A stretch of DNA of 44,580 nt. Origin: Bacteroidales bacterium (lineage in GTDB: Bacteria > Bacteroidota > Bacteroidia > Bacteroidales > ML635J-15). Of this stretch, positions 41,534 through 44,580 are shown one piece after another (the first letter of the stretch is position 1; the number at the start of each line of letters is the position of its first letter). Position numbers and translations under genes: made by a program. Location: the NCBI GenBank assembly GCA_017551515.1, contig JAFZLK010000074.1, positions 1 through 44,580 of the forward strand, given 5' to 3'. The notes below the pieces were generated by a model, which saw only the letters and a program-made list of their open reading frames with translations, was not told the origin of the DNA and did not search any database.

Positions 41534-42991
41534 ATGATAAGAACACGTGAACAGTATTTGGCAGCTCTCAAGGCTATGAGACCAAATATATACAAGAATG
41601 GAGAATTAATCACCGATGTTACAACCCACCCAGCAACTCGCCGTACAGTTGAAAGCCACGCACGCGCATACGATGGCGCTGCCTGCGAAGAAAAGAAGGA
41701 CATCTTCACAACTGTTTCCGATTTTACAGGAAAGCCGATTATGCGTTTCAACAGCATGATGAGAACCCTCGAGGACATCATGAACAACGCACGTATGAAA
41801 CGTGAAATGTACCGTTTGACTGGTACCTGCTCGGGCGGAACCTGCGTTGGTTGGAATGCACAGAATGTAATGTGGGCTGTTACCCACGACATCGATGCCG
41901 AATTTGGCACCAACTATCAGGAAAGACTGAAAGCATGGATACTTTCGGCACAGGAACGCGGAATCCTCTGCGCTGCAGCTCTTACCGACGCAAAGGGTAA
42001 CCGTAGCATGAAGCCTCATCAGCAGCCTTGCCTCGACAGCAATGTCCACATCGTTGAAAAGCGTGCCGACGGTATCGTAGTTCGCGGTGCCAAGGTTATG
42101 ATTTGCGGTGTTGCTGCATCAGACGAAATCTTCATCCTCCCGGGTTCGGGCTACAAGGACACCGATGCCGACTTTGCAGTATCGTTCGTTTGCCCACGCG
42201 ACATCGAAGGCCTCACAATAGTTGAAACCCGCCGTCCGAGCGACGACCGCGAATACAAGCAGAACTGGGATATTCCAGAAACAGGTATCACTCAGGCATA
42301 CTTGCTTTTCGACAATGTATTCATTCCAAACGAGCGCGTATTTATGGCTGGCGAATTCAAGTACTCGGGCAAGGTTATCGAATACTTCACCGCTAACTAC
42401 CGTGCTTGCATAGGTGCTTGCGTTGCAGGTCAGGGCGACATTATGATTGGTGCTAGCATCCTTATGGCTCGCGCAAACGGCATTTCGAGCAAGAAGTTCG
42501 ACGACAAACTCGTAGCAATGGCAGCAAACAACGAAACAACCTTCGGTCTTGGTATCGGTGCAATGGCACTCGGTGGACAGAAGAACGGCGTTTGGGTTTC
42601 GAACTCGAAGATTGCTCACCTCAACAAGATGTATGTTGCAACATTGCCATACGAGACAAAACGTCTCTGCCAGGAAATCGGCGGTGGTATCGTTGAAACA
42701 GGTTGCGCACCTACATACGAAGACTTCCACAATCCAGCATACGGCGAATTCATCACCAACATCATCAAGGCTGGTGACTGCTCGACCGAAAGCCGCATGA
42801 GAGCCGTAAGACTTTCAGAGTGGTTGACAATCGGCGCTGGCGTTCCAGGATGTATGCACGGCGGTGGCTCACCCGATGGTGCAAAGATGGTAGTAAAGGC
42901 CTTCACTCCTTTCGAGGAATATGCCGAAATGGCAAAGAAGGTTGCAGGAATTACCGAAGATATTCCGGACCCAGTGGTTATAAAGAAATAA
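41534..42991 (+). CDS. Divergent 4-hydroxybutyryl-CoA dehydratase-like protein
   Basis: 485 residues, the length of AbfD (4-hydroxybutyryl-CoA dehydratase/vinylacetyl-CoA isomerase), within the HpaB-type flavin family. N-terminal RTREQYLAALKAMRPNIYKN, central FDNVFIPNERVFMAGEF and C-terminal GVPGCMHGGGSPDGAKM fit the family. From memory, AbfD binds [4Fe-4S] through C99, C103, H292 and C299. Here the cysteines are C99 and C104 (TCSGGTC) and C296, but the His position is Y289 (ANYRACIGAC), with a new C292. The neighbouring catalytic Tyr and Lys of AbfD (Y296, K300) appear as I293 and V297. A cluster may still form, but the classical reaction is doubtful. It has its own promoter and terminator. 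No CoA-transferase or 4-hydroxybutyrate dehydrogenase is nearby. Confidence 0.78.
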   Translation: MIRTREQYLAALKAMRPNIYKNGELITDVTTHPATRRTVESHARAYDGAACEEKKDIFTTVSDFTGKPIMRFNSMMRTLEDIMNNARMKREMYRLTGTCSGGTCVGWNAQNVMWAVTHDIDAEFGTNYQERLKAWILSAQERGILCAAALTDAKGNRSMKPHQQPCLDSNVHIVEKRADGIVVRGAKVMICGVAASDEIFILPGSGYKDTDADFAVSFVCPRDIEGLTIVETRRPSDDREYKQNWDIPETGITQAYLLFDNVFIPNERVFMAGEFKYSGKVIEYFTANYRACIGACVAGQGDIMIGASILMARANGISSKKFDDKLVAMAANNETTFGLGIGAMALGGQKNGVWVSNSKIAHLNKMYVATLPYETKRLCQEIGGGIVETGCAPTYEDFHNPAYGEFITNIIKAGDCSTESRMRAVRLSEWLTIGAGVPGCMHGGGSPDGAKMVVKAFTPFEEYAEMAKKVAGITEDIPDPVVIKK

Positions 42992-43012
42992 TAAAAAATC
43001 ACGATTACTTAT

Positions 43013-43046
43013 AAAAAAAGCCACTCAAAAGGGTGGCTTTTTTTTG
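43013..43046. terminator. Bidirectional terminator between convergent genes
   Basis: AAAAAAAGCCAC (43013-43024)/GTGGCTTTTTTTTT (43033-43046), with loop TCAAAAGG. A and T runs on either side serve the AbfD-like gene (plus) and FISUMP copy 2 (minus). Confidence 0.9.
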
Positions 43047-43071
43047 TAAGCTAAATGTAGTAAATCCTTTC

Positions 43072-44328
43072 TTAATCACGTACACAACGAACACTGAACC
43101 CATAGTCTTCATGGTCGGTGTGTGGTTCACCAATGTAAGTGTAGTTGTAATGGATGCTACGGTAGTAGGCGTTGCCGTTGTCGTACTCAGTAGACGTCCA
43201 AAAATGGGCATCGTGACCGAAATTGCGGTAATAGTCGAGAGAGTAACCTGCGGGTAACGCACCGAAGCCTATTGTGCCGAAGTACTCGGAGTTGGTAAGA
43301 GTGCCGTTTTCCCAAGCACTGGCGTTACCAGCAAGCATGGCTCCTGCAGTAGAATCACCACCCAAAACTGTTGTCAATTGACTCCATTCGGCCTTGCTCG
43401 GCAAATGCCATCCATTAGGACAGATACCTTGCACTCCACTCGGGTTTGCACTGCTGCTGCTTGCGCCGTTCATTGCAGCAGGCCAGTTGTACAAATAGCC
43501 GTAGGTTGCAACGTTGCTGCTATTGTTGTCTGGATAGTAGCGGTAAGCGGTGGTATAACTCGTTTCACTGCCTAACGGGATGTTGCCTTCGTAACGAAGG
43601 TTCTCGGTCATCCATATCTGCGAACCTATCTTTATCGCGCCATAATGGTTGCCATCACGCTCGTCAACAAATCCTAATCTAATGTCAATATCTTCCAAAA
43701 TTGCTTCATGAGCAATTGTAACGGAATCTAATCTTTGAGATAAACTATCAATGGTTAACAGCATCTGTGATATTAGTCCATCAACATATCTCTTCGTTGC
43801 TGCATCTTGATTATCAGTTGGGTCTGTAACATCTTTCAACTGTGCATTTGCAGAATTACCAACAGAAACTACATCTGCCAAAGTTTGTGTTTCCTCCGTC
43901 AAAAATCCACTTACATCGGGAACATTGCCAGCCGATTGGGCGTACATTGCATACGGAACTGCAAGCAACTGGCTTACACCTATAATATCATAGTCATCGT
44001 CTCCGTTCACATTGGTTTCGGTCTTTATGAAATATGGTCCGTTTGCCCAGTTGATTGCGGAAAAGTCATCGCTACTTGTGCCATCACCTATTTCAATCGT
44101 AACCAATCCGTTGGCATTGGTCGTTGCCGAATGGGTTTCAGTATATACGGCTTCACCATCGGTGCTTCCCTGTAAGATGCTTATACGCACAGATATTTCG
44201 CTGTTTGTAACTAAATTGTTGTCGCTTCCGCGAACCACCGCCTGATAACTCATCTTTTGCGGTACTTGTGCAAATGTCATTGCACTGATAATAAGGCAGA
44301 ATACTGCCGAAATCAAATTCTTCTTCAT
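43072..44328 (-). CDS. Secreted FISUMP-domain protein, copy 2
   Basis: 418 residues. Signal peptide MKKNLISAVFCLIISAMTFA and N-terminal module are nearly identical to copy 1 at 5304-6734. It lacks a segment of about 47 residues (copy 1 VPEWAKAETKP to ANYLTS), joining FLTEET directly to QTLADVVSVG. A short coiled coil (LLTIDSLSQRLDSVTIAHEA) is followed by the FISUMP domain from about 230 (DGNHYGAIKIGSQIWMTENL, GWHLPSKAEW, YGFSVRCVRD). The C-terminal domain has diverged more than the N-terminal part, which suggests duplication with exchange of the tip. It is likely exported; role unknown. It follows a small T9SS gene cut by the window edge. Confidence 0.85.
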   Translation of the reverse strand: MKKNLISAVFCLIISAMTFAQVPQKMSYQAVVRGSDNNLVTNSEISVRISILQGSTDGEAVYTETHSATTNANGLVTIEIGDGTSSDDFSAINWANGPYFIKTETNVNGDDDYDIIGVSQLLAVPYAMYAQSAGNVPDVSGFLTEETQTLADVVSVGNSANAQLKDVTDPTDNQDAATKRYVDGLISQMLLTIDSLSQRLDSVTIAHEAILEDIDIRLGFVDERDGNHYGAIKIGSQIWMTENLRYEGNIPLGSETSYTTAYRYYPDNNSSNVATYGYLYNWPAAMNGASSSSANPSGVQGICPNGWHLPSKAEWSQLTTVLGGDSTAGAMLAGNASAWENGTLTNSEYFGTIGFGALPAGYSLDYYRNFGHDAHFWTSTEYDNGNAYYRSIHYNYTYIGEPHTDHEDYGFSVRCVRD

Positions 44329-44358
44329 CGTTCTTTAATTTTAATTGTTATCATTTAT

Positions 44359-44420
44359 TGTTGGGACACAAGATTTTGTGTCTTTACATTTCGTGGTGAC
44401 GTTGCACGCAACGTCACTAC
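44359..44420. repeat. Two dispersed palindromes in the copy-2 cassette spacer
   Basis: TGTTGGGACACAA-GAT-TTGTGTC..TACA (44359-44388) and GTGGTGACGTTG-CACG-CAACGTCACTAC (44393-44420). The second matches the palindrome at 6770 in core and position, followed by the ATTGTCAATTGTCC type simple repeat to 44466. Confidence 0.8.
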
Positions 44421-44467
44421 AGATTGTTTCATTGACACATTGTCCATTATCCATTGTCAATTGTCCA

Positions 44468-44580
44468 TTAATTTTTTACAACTTTAAATGTTTTTACCTC
44501 GTTTTTCTCTTTCGTCACACAGACAAAATATGTCGCTGGCGGTAACGATTGCATATTAATGCTTGTATTGTTAGAAACAA
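44468..44580 (-). CDS. T9SS-sorted small protein, 3' end only
   Basis: The last 37 codons of a minus-strand gene that continues past the window. They end LPPATYFVCVTKEKNEV and KTFKVVKN, nearly identical to the C terminus of the protein at 6811-7287 (LSPATYFVCITKEKNEV, KTFKVVKN). It forms, with FISUMP copy 2, a second copy of the two-gene surface cassette. The stop is at 44468-44470. Confidence 0.85.
   Translation of the reverse strand, partial: VSNNTSINMQSLPPATYFVCVTKEKNEVKTFKVVKN

Noticed and set aside
41534..42991. A complete 4-hydroxybutyrate/aminobutyrate fermentation operon
   Set aside because: No CoA-transferase, hydroxybutyrate dehydrogenase or isomerase partner is adjacent, and the key AbfD residues differ. 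The acyl-CoA dehydrogenase lies about 38 kb away.

Overview
The window looks like a chromosomal segment of an uncultured anaerobic Bacteroidales bacterium (phylum Bacteroidota). Support: two or more proteins with type IX secretion (T9SS) C-terminal sorting domains, two FISUMP-domain surface proteins, DUF6913 beside dapA, an MtaB/TcdA/ClpS set of Bacteroidota type, and repeated copies of the Bacteroidota promoter -7 element TAnnTTTG. No species can be named from sequence reading alone.

Layout. 1-479: left-truncated ISAs1-family transposase. 873-3451: NhaD/CitMHS-type antiporter and an acyl-CoA dehydrogenase. 3942-5158: a STAND-like/archaeal-type ATPase gene bracketed by 33-nt direct repeats built on TTGCGAAA palindromes. 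5304-7480: FISUMP protein plus small T9SS protein with a strongly structured leader; a paralogous copy of the same pair sits at the right end (43072-44580). 7685-9267: FRG-domain remnant, tcdA, tatD. 9606-10745: second ATPase (DUF4143). 11111-15746: VWA membrane protein, fabG, panB and a RluA-type pseudouridine synthase. 15824-16397: terminator-rich tandem duplication and two tRNA-Ser genes that lack an encoded CCA end. 16625-24988: clpS, then a minus-strand block with lipoprotein, S8 peptidase with T9SS tag, mtaB, dapA, DUF6913, and the CCA-adding enzyme. 25274-26758: SDR epimerase with a zinc-ribbon tail.

26859-39614 is the most unusual region: a type I restriction-modification locus (hsdM, hsdS, hsdR) loaded with accessory genes. 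Fic and DUF1016/PDDEXK lie between hsdM and hsdS. A zinc-ribbon protein, AbiH, an unknown membrane protein and a REP-associated transposase (RAYT) follow hsdS. A Fic-like C-terminal wHTH protein and RhuM lie before hsdR. Between the accessory genes I find short fossil copies of the last codons of hsdS (reading LLLA[K/R]MGK) and, before rhuM, a fossil copy of the first codons of hsdR (MPHFNE). Each junction therefore carries a piece of a core hsd gene, which suggests that the locus grows or exchanges cargo by recombination at the ends of hsdS and hsdR.

39629-42991: a B12-binding-type radical SAM protein with a Cx4Cx2C rather than Cx3Cx2C cysteine motif, followed by a divergent 4-hydroxybutyryl-CoA dehydratase homologue in which the His cluster ligand and neighbouring catalytic residues are replaced. 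Dispersed palindromes with TGTAG/CTACA-type arms occur in several intergenic regions and one related palindrome lies inside the RAYT gene. All calls are by reading; no searches were run.
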